Shown in pieces: positions 8,910 to 20,060 of a stretch of 32,084 nucleotides of DNA (position 1 is its first letter; the number at the start of each line of letters is the position of its first letter). The translations under genes and the position numbers were made by a program. The stretch is taken from positions 1 through 32,084 of the forward strand of contig JABSON010000009.1 of the NCBI GenBank assembly GCA_013215915.1, read 5' to 3'. The notes beneath the pieces are model-generated. The model had not been told where the DNA came from. It ran no database searches and was given only the letters and a program-made list of their open reading frames with translations. The DNA is from Campylobacteraceae bacterium. GTDB lineage: Bacteria > Campylobacterota > Campylobacteria > Campylobacterales > Arcobacteraceae.

Positions 8910-11663
8910 ATGTCTGATGTATTTAATTTTTATACAATTCGTCCTCCTGAAATCAAAACAACAATAGAACTTGAAAAAACTGTTTTAAAATCTCACCCTT
9001 TAGATAATCAATCTAAATGGTATTTAGAGGCAGAAAAACTAAAAGACAAAGAAAAACTAAAAGAGTTCGCATATAAATATTTAAAAAGTAAAGATGCAGT
9101 TTTATCTTTTGATGATCTTGAAATAAATAAAGAGTTACTCTTTTTTGTTTTACAAAATTATAAGTTTGGATTTTTAGATGAGAAAAAATCTACTTTTTTA
9201 AATCTTTTATCAAAGAGCAAAAATGATAAAAAAGTTAAAGAACAATGGCAAAAAATTGCAGATACTTTCTTATCATTAAGTATTCTTAAAAAGAATAATA
9301 AGTCAGAATTAAATTATGCACTTTTATTAAAAACATTAAAGATTGTAAATTTGGACTTAAAAGAGTTAAAAGAGTTTGAACTCATTGCTATGTCAAAAGA
9401 AATTATGACTAAAACTCTAGCCCAGCCAAAAATAGCAAGTATTAATTATGAAGTTATGGAACAAGAACGTGGTGATGATATCTTTGATTATATTGAGACA
9501 TATGAAGAGTTTACAAATTGTGAATGTGAGTATAAAAAAGAAGAAACACCAAAAACTTGCGCTCAAACTTTAGTATATTTTGCTGATTTAATGGTCTTAA
9601 GAGATAAATTAGTAGGATATGAAGGTGCTGACTTGGCCTATATTGAAGCTATTATGTTAGGTGAAAAGAAAAAAAGAGTTCATACAAATTTACAGCGTAC
9701 AGAAACGTATTCTGAGATAGAAGAGAGTACAAAAAAAACAAAAGAAGAAGATCTTAAAACTAATGATAGATTTTCTCTTAAAACTGAAACGGCTAAACAA
9801 ATTGAAACTGATTTAAGTTTTGATGCAGGAATCACTGCAAATACATATGGACCTGGTTATGATGTTACGGCTAATGTTAGTGGGAGTTATCAAAGTTCCA
9901 AATTGGAATCTAAAAAAGTAGCTAAAGATAAAGCTGTAGAGATTACAAAAAGAAGTATTTCCAAAATTGAAGAAAATGTTAGGGAATTTAGCTCAAAAAA
10001 CAAAATAATTGAAATCCAAGAAGTTAATAGCCATAGTTTTAAAAATCAAACAAAAGATGGTGGGATTAAACATATTAATGGCATGTACCAATTTATTCAA
10101 GCAAAATATGAAAACCAACTTATAAATTATGGAGTTAGATTGATGATGGATATAGTTTTACCCAGACCACTATTACCATATATAAATATAATTAGTCAAA
10201 AAAGAGAAGAACATGACTTAAAAGAGCCTCCAAAACCTAAGATAGAAGTTTATCAGATTAGTGATGCCTCTGATCATTCAACTTATTATCGTAATTTAGC
10301 ACAAATGTATGGAGTTTCAAAACTTCCTTCTCCACCTGAAAAAGCAATTTATTTGTCTTTTGCAGAAACAATACAAAGACCTCATGATATTTCTGAAGTT
10401 GATAGACATGTCTCAAAAGTAATTAAAATTGGTACTGTTCCAAGTGGTTATAAAGCTAGAGACGTATATGTAGGTAAACTTATGCCTCCTTCATGGTTAG
10501 CAGTTGCAGGTGCAATTATTAGTTCACCCTATGGTTTAGCAACAATTAGTACAGGCTCTGGTAAAGATATAACAGGAGTGTTTTATTCTACCAATAATAG
10601 AGATGCATCTATTGCTGGATATGTAACATGTGATAGATTAGAGTCAACATATGTCTCATGGCAACTAGAAGTATATGAAGCTATTATGAATAAATATGAG
10701 GCTGATTTACAAGTGTATAAAGCAAATTTAGCTAGTTGGAAAGCTAGTCAAGGACAGTCTATAAAGTTTGGTAAAAGTACTTTTGAAAATAGAATGATTG
10801 AAAGAGAACAGTTGAAAAAACAAGCGATTTCATATATTACTTGCCAGTTTTATGAAAAATTTAATGCAATGAAAGAAAGAATTGGTCCTTGTGAGATACC
10901 TCGGATGGATGTATCAAGAGCTAAAGAAGAGGCCAAATTTATTCAGTTTTTTGAACAAATAATAGATTGGGGACAAATGACATATATCTTCTATCCTAGT
11001 TTTTGGGGTGGACATTGTCATGAAAAAGAGAGCCTTAATTATAATACAGGAGACCCCTTGCATGATAAAGCATTAAGCGCAGGTTCAGCAAGGTTACAAA
11101 TACCTATGAAGTTAGGTTTTGAAAACTTAATACTTCACTATTTTGCATATGGAGAGATATGGGAAGGCACAAATGAGAGACCAACCCCTCAAAGTGATTA
11201 TTATTTATCTATAGCACAAGAGTTAAAAGAACAAACAAACTTTAACCAAGATCAAGAAGGAAAATTGGATGTTATTTCTGATGAGACAATAGTTACTTTG
11301 ACTTTTTCTGCTAATGATACGGTAAGATATTGGGACTATTTAAATAACTCTTTAGATAGCTTGGAAATAAGTAATGACATTGATAGAGAGATTATGATTC
11401 AGGGAGTTAGTTATAGTATTAGAGAAATTTCAGAAGATACTACGGACTTAACACACTCCACTTGGAAGATAAACTTAGATAGAAAATATGAGTCAGATAA
11501 CCAATCTTATGTTCAATACTCTTTTGGAGGTATTTATGTTGGAGGAAAGTTCTATACAACAATCCCTCAAAATTTAGTTTACCTAAGAAATAGTAAAGAC
11601 GAAGAAGGAAACTATGTAACAAGTGATTGTTTACCTAACTTTCCTCAGGATAAGTGTGAGTAG
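8910..11663 (+). CDS. large uncharacterised protein, first gene of a putative two-gene toxin-like operon
   Basis: 917 aa, RBS AAGGGGAAATC ATG; blocks ...KYENQLINYGVRLMMDIVLPRP..., FIQFFEQIIDWGQMTYIFYPSFWG, ARLQIPMKLGFENLILHYFAYGEIWEG. Confidence 0.85.
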   Translation: MSDVFNFYTIRPPEIKTTIELEKTVLKSHPLDNQSKWYLEAEKLKDKEKLKEFAYKYLKSKDAVLSFDDLEINKELLFFVLQNYKFGFLDEKKSTFLNLLSKSKNDKKVKEQWQKIADTFLSLSILKKNNKSELNYALLLKTLKIVNLDLKELKEFELIAMSKEIMTKTLAQPKIASINYEVMEQERGDDIFDYIETYEEFTNCECEYKKEETPKTCAQTLVYFADLMVLRDKLVGYEGADLAYIEAIMLGEKKKRVHTNLQRTETYSEIEESTKKTKEEDLKTNDRFSLKTETAKQIETDLSFDAGITANTYGPGYDVTANVSGSYQSSKLESKKVAKDKAVEITKRSISKIEENVREFSSKNKIIEIQEVNSHSFKNQTKDGGIKHINGMYQFIQAKYENQLINYGVRLMMDIVLPRPLLPYINIISQKREEHDLKEPPKPKIEVYQISDASDHSTYYRNLAQMYGVSKLPSPPEKAIYLSFAETIQRPHDISEVDRHVSKVIKIGTVPSGYKARDVYVGKLMPPSWLAVAGAIISSPYGLATISTGSGKDITGVFYSTNNRDASIAGYVTCDRLESTYVSWQLEVYEAIMNKYEADLQVYKANLASWKASQGQSIKFGKSTFENRMIEREQLKKQAISYITCQFYEKFNAMKERIGPCEIPRMDVSRAKEEAKFIQFFEQIIDWGQMTYIFYPSFWGGHCHEKESLNYNTGDPLHDKALSAGSARLQIPMKLGFENLILHYFAYGEIWEGTNERPTPQSDYYLSIAQELKEQTNFNQDQEGKLDVISDETIVTLTFSANDTVRYWDYLNNSLDSLEISNDIDREIMIQGVSYSIREISEDTTDLTHSTWKINLDRKYESDNQSYVQYSFGGIYVGGKFYTTIPQNLVYLRNSKDEEGNYVTSDCLPNFPQDKCE

Positions 11664-11665
11664 TT

Positions 11666-12775
11666 ATGGAAAATCAATCAATAGAAAGTAAAGTGTTAGA
11701 GGCAAAAAAAAACCTACAACAATATTATACTCAGATCTATCTTGTAATAGATCTTACTTTTGATGAGTTTCATAGAATTATAAATGATTGTAGATTAGAG
11801 GAAATAGAAGATACAATTAACAGATTAAATGCAAGACTAAACACTTTGATACATAACTTGAATACTGAAAAAGATATTAATGATACGAAGATGATTTCAG
11901 ATATTGTTTTTACTTGTTTAGCCCTCCTAACAGCTGTAGCTCCTCCTGTGGGTGGACCTGTATCAGCTGTTTTTATAATTATAGACCAATTATTATTATT
12001 ACTACTCAAAGAGACTATTAATTATACTATTGAAGATGAACTGTCTAAAAAAAAGAAGGAACTTAACGAAGGTGTTCAAAATTTAGGAGTTATCAAAAAA
12101 CTAAATTCGAAAAGAAATTCTATAAACACAAGTGAAGTGGAAAAGTATCTTAATTCTAAAATGAAATTATTAGCCGAATCATTAAATTATGATACTGATT
12201 TAAAAAAAGTAACTTATGTTAGTGCAGATTCTGCTCTTAATTATTTGAAAGCCAAAATAAAAACTAATATTAATAAATCACATTCAATGTCAATTTCATC
12301 AATGAATAATGTTTTAGAATTTACTAATGATGAAGAGGAAGATGTGAAAATTTTTCTTGATGATACAATTAATGACTACAAAGAGGGGTTTGATAACTTA
12401 AGTAGACATCAAGATTTATTTACAAGAGTAATACTTAGTGGAATTGTAGTTTCTATTTTTAATAAAGATAAGTTCGTTTCTGTTGCTGATATTGCTATTT
12501 CTGATGGATTTGTTCCTAACACAAGTGGATATAAACCTGCTAGAAGTACAACAAGTATCAGCTATATTAATTTTGTTAATACAGAGAGTAATTATAAAAG
12601 AATAGAACCTACTGAAACATTTGTTATTAAGTCTATCCCTATACTTAATAATAATTGTATAACACAGAAAATTGTGCAATATATAACGCGTCTAATGCAA
12701 GAGAATATAGAAGATTTCAATGCAGCTGAATATTTTAATACAATATATATAGAGTACGAAGATTTAAATAATTAA
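11666..12775 (+). CDS. alpha-helical protein with central hydrophobic hairpin; alpha-pore-forming-toxin-like
   Basis: 369 aa, starts 2 nt after the upstream stop; heptad-rich helices flank ISDIVFTCLALLTAVAPPVGGPVSAVFIIIDQLLLLLLKE. Confidence 0.75.
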   Translation: MENQSIESKVLEAKKNLQQYYTQIYLVIDLTFDEFHRIINDCRLEEIEDTINRLNARLNTLIHNLNTEKDINDTKMISDIVFTCLALLTAVAPPVGGPVSAVFIIIDQLLLLLLKETINYTIEDELSKKKKELNEGVQNLGVIKKLNSKRNSINTSEVEKYLNSKMKLLAESLNYDTDLKKVTYVSADSALNYLKAKIKTNINKSHSMSISSMNNVLEFTNDEEEDVKIFLDDTINDYKEGFDNLSRHQDLFTRVILSGIVVSIFNKDKFVSVADIAISDGFVPNTSGYKPARSTTSISYINFVNTESNYKRIEPTETFVIKSIPILNNNCITQKIVQYITRLMQENIEDFNAAEYFNTIYIEYEDLNN

Positions 12776-12783
12776 CAATGGAA

Positions 12784-13590
12784 TAGTAACCTAAATTCAT
12801 ACTCGGAATTTATCAATTCTGAGATAAAAATGAATGAGGTTAAATAATATGAAATACAGTAAAGAATTTAAAGATTACCCTTGGGTGAAACAATGCAGTT
12901 AATTTTGAATGACAATAAAGTGTCCTTAATGTTGCCCAAGATTTGGGTATAAATCCAAAAACTTTATATCATTGGTTTGCAAAGTATAACAAAGATCATA
13001 ATATACCTACAATGGAAAAGTTAATAAATAAATTGATGCTATATTTATTCAAGGAAAACATAATATAGGACTCGTAGGATTCAAGATAAACTTCTAGAAT
13101 TATATGGATTAATCATTTCAAGAAAACGAATTGTAAGTATTATGTAAGTTCTTAATTTAAAAGTTAAAATGAAAAGAAGATACAAAAATACAACTGATTA
13201 TAATCACGGGGTAACTTGAGGGTGTAATTTACCAATAGCTTTAAGATATACTAAATAGAGATTTTTATGCGTCAAATCTAGATAAAAAGTATGTTGGAGA
13301 TATTACTTTTATTCAAACAGTAAAGGAGGGAATATAACTGTTGGGATAATGCTGTGGCAGAGAACTTTTTTAAATCATTAAAACAAAAATTAGTTTATAA
13401 CACATATTTTTATACAAAAAAACAAGCTAAAAAGAGATATTTGAATATATAGAATTTTAATATAATAGAACGAGAAGTCACAGTTATTTAGGAAATTTAT
13501 CTCCAAATAATTTTGAAGAAAAATACTTTATGTTACAAAATGAAATGGTGGCTTAGGGATAAGCAAAAAAGAGTATGAATTTCAGTACCA
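12784..13590 (+). mobile_element. degenerate IS3-family element (IS150-like) with inverted repeats
   Basis: Terminal repeats TAGTAACCTAAATTCATACTC / GAGTATGAATTTCAGTACCA; OrfA remnant MKYSKEFKD, VAQDLGINPKTLYHWFAKYNKDHN; OrfB remnant KYVGDITFIQT, WDNAVAENFFKSLKQKLVY, YNRTRSHSYLGNLSPNNFEEKY. Confidence 0.85.
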
Positions 13591-13665
13591 CTCCAATATA
13601 CATCAATTTGTTTTTCACTTTGACATTCTTTTGTTTTAATTAAAATTAATAGTGATATTCTTTCG

Positions 13666-13795
13666 TATAACATCAGTATTGAGGAACAAGGTAAATAACA
13701 ATTAACTCCAATAAATTGTTTGAATCTATTGTGAACAATAAAAAATCTGAATTCTTTAAACTACTACTTCGTTTTCTGCATATTTCTTGTTATAT
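13666..13795 (-). repeat. attC-like site (family A), copy A1
   Basis: TATAACATCAGTATTGAGGAACAAGGTAAATAAC...CTACTACTTCGTTTTCTGCATATTTCTTGTTATAT. Confidence 0.65.
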
Positions 13796-14033
13796 CATTC
13801 ATCTAATTTATATTAAAAATATCGTCACACTTATATTGTGATTAATACTCAAATATTTAATACAGGAATTTGGAAACAAGTAAAGATAAACTATTTTATA
13901 CCAATAAGTGTGAAGATTGTTTCATTATCATATTTTTACTTAATTAAAAATATATATTTGTATAAATTTTTAAGTAATTTATAAGTGATTTTTAATAATA
14001 ATAATAAATAATAATTATTTTAAAGGAAAATTT

Positions 14034-15599
14034 ATGTCATTGTTTTCAGCAATAAAAACAAAAAGTGAAAAAGGTAAATTGATTACTATGGAAGATAATT
14101 TCGCAATTATTGAATTCCAACCAAATGGTACAATTATAGAAGCAAATAAGAATTTTTTAAATGCCTTAGGTTACACATCATCTGAAACAGTAGGAAATCA
14201 CCATAAAATGTTTTGTGATAATTCTTATATAAATAGTAGTAAGTATACTACATTTTGGAATAATTTAAGAGCAGGAAAAGCACAAATAGATGAATTTAAA
14301 AGAATTAGAAAAGATGGAAGTTTTATATGGATACAAGCTTCATATACTCCTGTGAAAAACAATAATGGTGAAGTAACAAGGGTAATAAAATTTGCCCAAG
14401 ATATTACACAAAGAAAACTTGAAAGTGCTGATTCAGCTGCTCAATTGAATGCAATTGGAAAATCATATGCCGTTATTGAATTTGATATGAGTGGAAAAGT
14501 ATTAAAGGTAAATGATAACTTTTTAAATACACTTCATTATAAACAAAATGATGTTATTGGAAAACATCATAGTATGTTTTGTGAAGAAACATATAAAAAA
14601 TCAAATGAATATAAACAATTTTGGAAAAAATTAAATGAAGGACATTTTGATTCTGGTGAATATCTAAGACTTGATAAAAATGGTAATGATGTTTGGATTC
14701 AAGCATCATATAACCCAATTATTGATATTGATGGGAAACCATATAAAGTAGTAAAATATGCACAGGATATTACAGCAAGAAAAAATATGGTTTTTTCAGT
14801 TGAAAAAACTTCTGCACAATTAACAAGTTCATCAAAAGAATTATTTATAACTGCTGAATCTATGTCAAATAGTGCGACAACAGCAACAGCACAAGCAGAA
14901 GAAGCATCAGTTGCCATAGAAGAAATATCACAAGGTACAAAAGAAGTATCAAGTAAAATAAATACAATGTTATCTTCAATTCAACATATATCAACCTCAT
15001 CACAAAATGCAAAGAACATATCAATTGATGCAAAAAACAAATCAGAAGATACAACACTATCAATAAAAAAGCTTGATGAAGAATCTAAGAATATTGGAAC
15101 AGTTGTTAAATCAATTGCTCAAATAGCTTTTCAAACAAATATTCTTTCATTAAATGCAGCAGTTGAAGCAGCTACTGCTGGTGAAGCTGGAAAAGGTTTT
15201 GCTGTTGTTGCACAAGAAGTAAGAAATCTTGCATCAAGATCAGATCAAGCAGCAAAAGAAATAGAACTAGGAATTCAAAGAATACAAGATTTAGTTACAC
15301 TCTCAACAAAAGCTATCATGAGCATTGATGAAACAATTGATAAAATGTCTCATATATCAACGGATATAGTTGACTCAGTAAAAAATCAAAGTACAATTTC
15401 AAGTGAAGTATCAACTATTATAAATGAAACAAGTATTGGCATAAATAACATTGCAGAAACAATGGAAAATGTAGCTAGAAATGCTCAACAAAGTGGTGAA
15501 GAATCCTCAAAAACACTAGAAGCATCAAAAGAATTAAATAGTTTATCAATGGATTTATTTGATGCATTAAAGTCAGTAAAAAGTTCAACTGAGCCTTAA
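14034..15599 (+). CDS. soluble PAS-PAS methyl-accepting chemotaxis protein (BdlA-like architecture)
   Basis: Two PAS domains (each ending Vx[15 protein letters not shown]) plus MCP signalling tip [43 protein letters not shown]; no transmembrane segment. Confidence 0.92.
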   Translation: MSLFSAIKTKSEKGKLITMEDNFAIIEFQPNGTIIEANKNFLNALGYTSSETVGNHHKMFCDNSYINSSKYTTFWNNLRAGKAQIDEFKRIRKDGSFIWIQASYTPVKNNNGEVTRVIKFAQDITQRKLESADSAAQLNAIGKSYAVIEFDMSGKVLKVNDNFLNTLHYKQNDVIGKHHSMFCEETYKKSNEYKQFWKKLNEGHFDSGEYLRLDKNGNDVWIQASYNPIIDIDGKPYKVVKYAQDITARKNMVFSVEKTSAQLTSSSKELFITAESMSNSATTATAQAEEASVAIEEISQGTKEVSSKINTMLSSIQHISTSSQNAKNISIDAKNKSEDTTLSIKKLDEESKNIGTVVKSIAQIAFQTNILSLNAAVEAATAGEAGKGFAVVAQEVRNLASRSDQAAKEIELGIQRIQDLVTLSTKAIMSIDETIDKMSHISTDIVDSVKNQSTISSEVSTIINETSIGINNIAETMENVARNAQQSGEESSKTLEASKELNSLSMDLFDALKSVKSSTEP

Positions 15600-15622
15600 A
15601 AAATAGGAGAAAATAGAATAAG

Positions 15623-16860
15623 AGTGTAAATTCAACTGTATAAACCCACAACTATCATCTGACTACTATGTATATTTTTCCATAATTTCGCTGAAAAATA
15701 TACATAGTTGAGGATAAGTCTCTGAGCAATTTCTAACTCTTGAGCTTTTCCATTTATTTTGGACCTCATGAATTGATAGATACATTAGCTTAAATGCTGA
15801 GTTTACAGTAGGAAATGACCCTTTAGATTTTGTCTTTCTTTTAATTGTAGAATTTAGAGATTCTATTGAATTTGTTGTATAAGTTAACTTTTTAATAGCT
15901 TCTGCATATTTGAAAAGTAGCTAATTCATTCCAATGATTTAATCAAGATTGATTAATGTCAGGGTATTTTGATCCCCATATATTAAGGAATTCAGTTAGG
16001 TTTTCTTATGATTGTTCTTCTGTAATAGCACAATAAACTGCTTTTAAATCTCGTGCTATTTCTTTTCTATCTTTCCAAGATACAAACTTCAATGAGATTC
16101 TGATTTCATGGACTATTCATCTTTGAATCTCTACTTTAGGATAAATATAGTTAGCATCTATTGCAAATATAAGAACATCTTCTACTCCTCTGTTCTTAAT
16201 TTCATTAAGTAGAGAAAGCCAGTATTTACTCGTTTCATTGTTTCCAATCCAAATACCTATTATCTCTTTATTTACTAATGTTGTAATGCATAATATTATA
16301 TAAGTAGCTACATTTTTAACTACTCTTTCTATTCTTATTTTAAGAACAGTATCATCCTTAAAGATAATTCTATTCACTTTGATCTAAGACTCTATTTTGC
16401 AAATTTTTGTCTAATTCTAAAATCTTATTACTCATATTAGAAATTATTTCTGTCGATAATTCATAAGCATATAAATCATAAAGATGTAATTGAATATCTC
16501 TTACACTCGTACCTATGGCATAAAGTTAGATTATTAAATCTTCTTCATAATAAAAAAAGTATTGTGATACTATTTTGATTATTCACTTCTAAAATAGTTT
16601 CTCTTTTTTAACTAATTCTGGTTAAAAGCTAGAATCTCTATCTCTTGGTATTTCTAAGTTTTCTTTAGCATATTTTGAATTGAGTTTCTTTTTATTATAA
16701 GCATTTCTTGAGTTTAAGTTTTTTGAGACTTAGTTATTCTTATAACCTATTAGTTCTTCTAAATTTAATATTGCCATAATGTAAATCCTTAAAATTAATT
16801 TACTAGATATTTTATCTAATAAATTTATATTTAAAAGGTTTACACAGTTATATTTACACT
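15623..16860 (-). mobile_element. degenerate IS256-family (mutator) element with terminal inverted repeats
   Basis: TIRs AGTGTAAATTCAACTGTATAAACC / GGTTTACACAGTTATATTTACACT; internal fragment NVATYIILCITTLVNKEIIGIWIGNNETSKYWLSLLNEIKNRGVEDVLIFAIDA typical of IS256 transposase. Confidence 0.85.
15665..15708. terminator. strong hairpin inside the IS256-like element
   Basis: Perfect 16-bp inverted repeat ACTATGTATATTTTTC-N12-GAAAAATATACATAGT. Confidence 0.5.
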
Positions 16861-17162
16861 AGCAATTTTTTACTAGTTTTACCTTCTTTTTTCATTGTAA
16901 GTTACATTTTAATAAATTTACAAATATATACTTACACAAGTGTATATATATCTGTGATTTTAGTTAGAGGGTCAATATTTCTTCCAATTAAATCTCTTAC
17001 ATCTTTTGATAAAATTATTCCCATAACTATGACAACAGAGGGTCTTCCTTTTTTTATGTAATTCATTGTTATATTTTACATTATTTAGTTCTGGAAATCT
17101 AACATTTTTTAAACAAATTAATAAAAATTTTATTCTTTTCATATTTTAAGATAAAGTTATTT

Positions 17163-17292
17163 ACTAATGTAGTTATTGATGAACAAGGTAAGTAACGGTT
17201 AACTCCAATAAGTTATTTACATCTACTGCAAACAATAAAAATTCAGAGTTTCATCAATTCATCCCTCGTTTTCCTCTTATTTCTTGTTATGT
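17163..17292 (-). repeat. attC-like site (family A), copy A2
   Basis: ACTAATGTAGTTATTGATGAACAAGGTAAGTAACGGTTAACTCC...CCTCGTTTTCCTCTTATTTCTTGTTATGT. Confidence 0.65.
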
Positions 17293-17357
17293 GTAGAACT
17301 TCAATATCTTCTTCTTTAAAAACTTCAATTTTATATGAACTTCAAAAAGACTGATAA

Positions 17358-17382
17358 TTGCTGATGTCAAAGACATCAGCAA
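17358..17382. terminator. perfect hairpin in the family A tail
   Basis: TTGCTGATGTC-AAA-GACATCAGCAA; homologous hairpins near 18511 and 19465. Confidence 0.5.
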
Positions 17383-17443
17383 TCAAAATATTTTACTTTA
17401 TTCATAATACTTATCTATAACTATTTATTAGGATTGTATTAAA

Positions 17444-18289
17444 TTATTTATGTATTTTAGCATTAAAGATTCCACTACAATTATTACTTTTGAATGTACC
17501 TCTAATTATTTCTTTATTTTTTTCTATTGTCACAAAACTAACATCTCTTGATAAAAATCTATTAATATTCCCATTTATTCTTGAAGTACCAGATTTCCCC
17601 GTTGTTTTTATGAATGATAATTGACCAAATAATTTATTATTTTTACTTACGAAAAGTTTTATTTTAGTATTACTCGGGCATTTTACTTGTCTATTTTTAT
17701 CTAAAACTAAGACACCATCATAAATTTTAGTATCTTTTGGTAAATCAATTTTGTCAATATATGATTTTATTTCAACTTTGTCTTTTTTTGCTTGTATTAC
17801 AGTATTTTCTTTAATCTTTTTAAAACAACTTCTATTTAATGATAATTTCTGAAGAGTATTATAACCCCATTTGTTTTTAGTATCTGTAGTAATATAATAT
17901 AGTTCATTTTTACTATTATCTAATCTACAAGATAAAAACTTTAAATTTGATATTTGTGTTACATTACAAGACCCTCCAATAAAATATTCTAAGATTCTTT
18001 CATATTCAGAATATGTTATATATGTTTTATTTCCAGCTTTTACATATTCATAATGAATATTTTTACATTCTTCATTTCTTAACTTATAATATTGAATATT
18101 TGTTCTATGTCCACCTCTTTGCCCTATTCCAAAATGTCTATCATCTTTTTGAATAGCATTTTTGAATATTGTATTGTTTATAACTACAGTTTGACTATCT
18201 TTGTTATATTTTGGTGTTACATTGTATATTGGTGTACAACCTACAAATAATAATCCACATGTTATCATTGCTACTATTAGTTTTTTCAT
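17444..18289 (-). CDS. hypothetical lipoprotein
   Basis: 281 aa, MKKLIVAMITCGLLFVGC lipobox, RBS GGAGAAA. Confidence 0.78.
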   Translation of the reverse strand: MKKLIVAMITCGLLFVGCTPIYNVTPKYNKDSQTVVINNTIFKNAIQKDDRHFGIGQRGGHRTNIQYYKLRNEECKNIHYEYVKAGNKTYITYSEYERILEYFIGGSCNVTQISNLKFLSCRLDNSKNELYYITTDTKNKWGYNTLQKLSLNRSCFKKIKENTVIQAKKDKVEIKSYIDKIDLPKDTKIYDGVLVLDKNRQVKCPSNTKIKLFVSKNNKLFGQLSFIKTTGKSGTSRINGNINRFLSRDVSFVTIEKNKEIIRGTFKSNNCSGIFNAKIHK

Positions 18290-18308
18290 TTTTTCTCCAA
18301 ATTTTCTT

Positions 18309-18438
18309 TTAATGTAGACTAAAGATAGTCTTAATGAACTGCTAATTAACTCTTGGAAGTTGATTGAATCTCTTTCGAAATAGAAAAACTAAAATTTTTC
18401 TCAGTTACTACATTATTTTTGTCTATTTCTTGTTATAT
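18309..18438 (-). repeat. degenerate attC-like site (family A), copy A3
   Basis: CTAATTAACTCTTGGAAGTTGATTGAATCTC...TTACTACATTATTTTTGTCTATTTCTTGTTATAT, followed by the family A tail. Confidence 0.45.
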
Positions 18439-18585
18439 ATGGAACATCAATTATAAATTAAACTCCTAATGTCTAATTGCATAGAAACTTGTAAATATGG
18501 TAATTGTTGATGTCAAAAACATCAATGATCAAATAACTTTTACTTTTTCCATAATCACTATCCGTAACTGTTATTTATCATATAT

Positions 18586-18718
18586 ACATAACATTTAAGT
18601 TTAGAGACAAGGGGATATTATGTTTTGATAGTATGGTTTTTAATTTTAGATAATAGAGGCTTTAAAATCCTAAATTTCGTACTGTACCCTTGTTCTTTTT
18701 CTGTGTTTTGTTATGTTT
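18586..18718 (-). repeat. attC-like site (family B) downstream of the ClbS-like gene
   Basis: Minus: ACATAACAAAACACAGAAAAAGAACAAGGGTACAG...ATAATATCCCCTTGTCTCTAAACTTAAATGTTATGT. Confidence 0.7.
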
Positions 18719-19223
18719 TTAATGCTTTTTCATACTTTTTAAGTTTTGTTATTGCCCAATCATAATGACTTGAAGTATTTGAAATTAAATATGAGGCTAT
18801 GGATGTTGTTCCCGTCCATTTATATTTTTTCTTTTCAAATAATTCATCATTTGTATGTTGGTTTATTAACTTTTGAACTTCTAAAAATGATTTTTTAATC
18901 ATTTTTAATATTTCATAATATTTAGTTGATTGATAATTTTCCCATATTTTTTGATTTAATGCGGGTACAGTTCTAAAAGTATATCCTTTAGTAGGAATAT
19001 CAGGTTTTTCTCCACTCATTCCAACTTTATACCAATTTAATATCAGTAAGTGCCAATGATGAAGATGTGATAAAATATCTCTTATATTTTTATCTCTATC
19101 TTCAAATGGTATTTTACCATTGATGATTTCTTCTTCACCAAAAGATAATATTAATTCTATCATTTTGTTAAAATTACTATTGCTTAGTTTTAAAAGTTCA
19201 TCTTTATTTTTTGGTCTTGGCAT
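18711..19223 (-). CDS. ClbS/DfsB family four-helix bundle protein
   Basis: MPRPKNKDELLKLSNSNFNKMIELI, HLHHWHLLILNWYKVGMSGEKPDIPTKGYTFRTVPALNQKIWENYQ, KWTGTTSIASYLISNTSSHYDWAITKLKK. Confidence 0.9.
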   Translation of the reverse strand: MPRPKNKDELLKLSNSNFNKMIELILSFGEEEIINGKIPFEDRDKNIRDILSHLHHWHLLILNWYKVGMSGEKPDIPTKGYTFRTVPALNQKIWENYQSTKYYEILKMIKKSFLEVQKLINQHTNDELFEKKKYKWTGTTSIASYLISNTSSHYDWAITKLKKYEKALKT

Positions 19224-19252
19224 TTTCTATCCTTGAAAGTTTAGTCTACTAT

Positions 19253-19385
19253 AAATATAAAGTCGGTATTGAGGAACAAGGTAAGTAACAGTTAACTCCA
19301 ATAAATTGTTTGCATCTCTTACACACAATAAAATCTCAGAATTTTCTAGATTCCTACCTCATTTTCCTCATATTACTTGTTATGT
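19253..19385 (-). repeat. attC-like site (family A), copy A4
   Basis: AGTCGGTATTGAGGAACAAGGTAAGTAACAGTTAACTCCAATAAATTGTTTGCATCT...CTACCTCATTTTCCTCATATTACTTGTTATGT. Confidence 0.65.
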
Positions 19386-19839
19386 GTGGAACATCAATTA
19401 TAGTTTGAAACTCCTAATGTCTAAATCTAAAAGAACTTCAAATTTATATGTAAATTATAAAAGCTTAATAATTGTTGATGTCAAAGACATAAATAATCAA
19501 ATAACTTTTACTTTTTTCATAATCATTATCCTTAACTATCATTTAGTATAGACACATAATTATTTATTAATTGCATATAATATATAAATTAGACTTAATA
19601 ATAACAATTATCATACACTTTTAATTTTAGTTTATATAGGAAAGAATATAATAGTGGAAGAAATAAAGGAGTTCAAAATTGAGTGATTATAAAACTAAGT
19701 AATTATGTAAAGCGTCCCCTAAAATTTTTGAGTTGCAATTAATTTTCACTTTGCACTATGATTTTTCTTTCATAACATTCATCTTTTAAGAATTTTAAAT
19801 GATATCATAAGAAAATATGGCTGTCAATCTAAAACGGTT

Positions 19840-20060
19840 GAAGATAGACTGATATTGCAACCCTAAACAAAAGACAAATAAATCTGTTACATTTAATACA
19901 GTAAAAATTATTGCTTCGAGCTTTTTTATAGTAATAAAGATATAGAAATTATATTTGAAGAAATGTCAAAACTATTTTTAACATCTTCTATTTCAATAAG
20001 ACCAAATAGACAATATTCCAGACCAAGAAGAGAAATAGGAAAAAATGTAAAAGCAATTAA
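19840..20060 (+). pseudogene. C-terminal remnant of an IS4-like transposase
   Basis: SVTFNTVKIIASSFF...EIIFEEMSKLFLTSSISIRPNRQYSRPRREIGKN; RPxRxxPRxR-type tail as in IS4 transposases, with stops. Confidence 0.4.

Noticed and set aside
14699-15063. Two minus-strand ORFs (72 and 67 aa)
   Set aside because: Antisense to the well-supported chemoreceptor; no family signature
15665-15708. Hairpin as dedicated terminator of the chemoreceptor gene
   Set aside because: It lies inside the IS256-like terminal repeats, so it was probably brought by the element, although it could still terminate transcription
19306-19551. 81-aa plus-strand ORF
   Set aside because: Lies entirely inside the family A attC and tail repeat
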